A stretch of 64,000 nt of DNA, taken from contig NZ_CP061038.1 in the NCBI RefSeq assembly GCF_014490665.1, positions 1,612,001-1,676,000 on the forward strand. The letters are read 5' to 3'. The stretch comes from Sphingomonas alpina. GTDB taxonomy: Bacteria; Pseudomonadota; Alphaproteobacteria; Sphingomonadales; Sphingomonadaceae. Shown one piece after another: positions 63,243 through 64,000 of this stretch (the first letter of the stretch is position 1; the number at the start of each line of letters is the position of its first letter). The notes under the pieces were generated by a model. It saw nothing but the letters and a program-made list of their open reading frames with translations. It did no database searches and was not told where the DNA came from. The position numbers and the translations under genes are program-made.

Positions 63243-64000
63243 ATGCGTAAGCCCAATCTGATCATTCTATCTTCCGTTTCGCTCATTGCGCTCGGCACCG
63301 CGCCCGCGTTCGCGCAATCCACTAGCGCCGCACCGGCAGAGGCAGCTCCACAGGAGGCGGCTCAGTTACCGCCCAGCGAGCCTGCACAGGACGAAGCGAA
63401 ATCGGAGAACGATATCGTTGTCACCGGCTCCCGTATCCGTCGGGACAATTTTGCCACGCCGCAGAACGTCGATATCTTCACGCGCAACGATCAGATTCTG
63501 GCGGGTGCGCGGTCAACCACCGAGATTCTGCAAAGCGCGACGGTGACGTCCGGCACTTCGCAGGTCAGCGGCAGTTTTCTCGGCTTCCTTTCCGAGGGTG
63601 GCCAAGGGGCTAACGTGGTGGGCCTTCGTGGTCTGGGATCATCGCGTACGCTGCTTCTGCTGAACGGTCGCCGTCTGGCGCCGGCCGGGGTGGGTCCGCA
63701 ATTGGTATCTGCTGACCTAAACGTGCTCCCGACCGCGATCGTCCAGCGTATCGAAGTCCTGCGCGAGGGCGCGTCGTCGATTTACGGTTCCGACGCGATC
63801 GCGGGGGTCATCAACATCATCACCGATACCAAGATGAACGGGCTGACGGTCGATGCGTTCAGTGACGTTCCGGAAATCGGTGCCGGCAATACCTATCGTA
63901 TTTCGGTCACCGGCGGTAAGACGTTTGAGCGCGGGCATATCACCGCCGCTTTCGAATATCGCGAAGACAAGGGGCTTCGCCTCGGCGACCGGGATATCTA
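63243..64000 (+). CDS. TonB-dependent receptor, 5' part (runs off window)
   Basis: The first 252 residues. Signal peptide MRKPNLIILSSVSLIALGTA then AFAQ; a Pro/Ala/Glu-rich spacer; DIVVTGSRIRRDNF; and the plug with LRGLGSSRTLLLLNGRRL and EGASSIYGSDAIAGVINIITD. The Q-rich spacer and long signal are typical of sphingomonad receptors. The barrel lies beyond the right edge. The same signature as the receptor at 57.9 kb, with the sulfotransferase between, suggests a single nutrient-uptake locus. Confidence 0.9.
   Translation, partial: MRKPNLIILSSVSLIALGTAPAFAQSTSAAPAEAAPQEAAQLPPSEPAQDEAKSENDIVVTGSRIRRDNFATPQNVDIFTRNDQILAGARSTTEILQSATVTSGTSQVSGSFLGFLSEGGQGANVVGLRGLGSSRTLLLLNGRRLAPAGVGPQLVSADLNVLPTAIVQRIEVLREGASSIYGSDAIAGVINIITDTKMNGLTVDAFSDVPEIGAGNTYRISVTGGKTFERGHITAAFEYREDKGLRLGDRDI

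Noticed and set aside
1..64000. CRISPR array or complete insertion sequence
   Set aside because: No regularly spaced direct repeats and no transposase; only dispersed palindromic elements.
1..64000. tRNA or rRNA genes
   Set aside because: No GGTTCGAATCC-type arms in a cloverleaf or rRNA conserved segments were found; only rnpB is a clear RNA gene.

Overview
The window reads as a chromosomal segment of a high-GC alphaproteobacterium of the order Sphingomonadales (Sphingomonas-like). Pointers are the ChpT phosphotransferase beside a CheA-W-Y-B-R cluster, TonB-dependent receptors with a DIVVTGSRI-type N-terminal motif paired with a TPR-sulfotransferase, an Ala/Glu-tailed ribosomal protein S16, and interspersed palindromic repeats with a GAGCTTGTCGAAG core. 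Assignments come from reading the sequence; no database search was run.

Layout. 0-7.3 kb: the end of an unknown gene, an ankyrin-gene remnant, chpT, an SGNH hydrolase, then a compact chemotaxis operon cheA-cheW-cheY-cheB-cheR. 7.3-13.4 kb: an EamA exporter, an AmpD-like amidase, RNase P RNA, a DUF1275 protein, a TPR/TonB-C protein, a J-domain protein, a thioredoxin-like [2Fe-2S] protein and a small exported protein. 13.4-18.4 kb: a phage-shock (Psp) locus. Divergent pspF faces a sigma54 promoter and two CTTGG/CCAAG inverted repeats. The operon runs: a 49-aa peptide, pspA, pspB, pspC, then six very small membrane/coiled-coil genes that look like a PspB/PspC-derived family expansion, then sufE. 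This is the best candidate in the window for an undescribed system. 18.6-30.5 kb: sodB, yciB, ftsY, mtaB (with a palindromic repeat read through in frame), a DUF924 protein, a GGDEF-EAL protein, and the SRP/ribosome group ffh-rpsP-rimM...trmD-rplS, split by a phosphoesterase and an antisense thioredoxin-reductase-like gene. 30.5-42.4 kb: a polytopic membrane protein, tag, a DUF418 protein, a dipeptidyl-peptidase IV-type enzyme, asd, a DUF2238 protein, a GFA protein and a MarR-HlyD-DHA2 efflux operon. 42.4-45 kb: an accessory strip with a terminase small subunit, a broken terminase large subunit and three small hypothetical genes. 45-57.7 kb: a GFA protein, an alpha/beta hydrolase, an M2 peptidase, a histone-H1-like membrane protein, amn, a peroxiredoxin, yqgE (with a G10 tract), a small exported pair, a membrane-anchored DEAH helicase and ahcY behind a 9-bp inverted-repeat operator. 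57.7-64 kb: a TonB-dependent receptor with frame breaks, a TPR-sulfotransferase and the start of a second TonB receptor.

Two themes cross the window. First, palindromic repeats: three copies of one family, and two each of three others. Second, single-base frame breaks in ankyrin, trmD, a small membrane protein, the helicase and the TonB receptor (twice). Several lie in short homopolymers and one hits trmD, which is normally essential, so sequencing or assembly error is a serious alternative to biology. No CRISPR array, rRNA, tRNA or complete insertion sequence was found.
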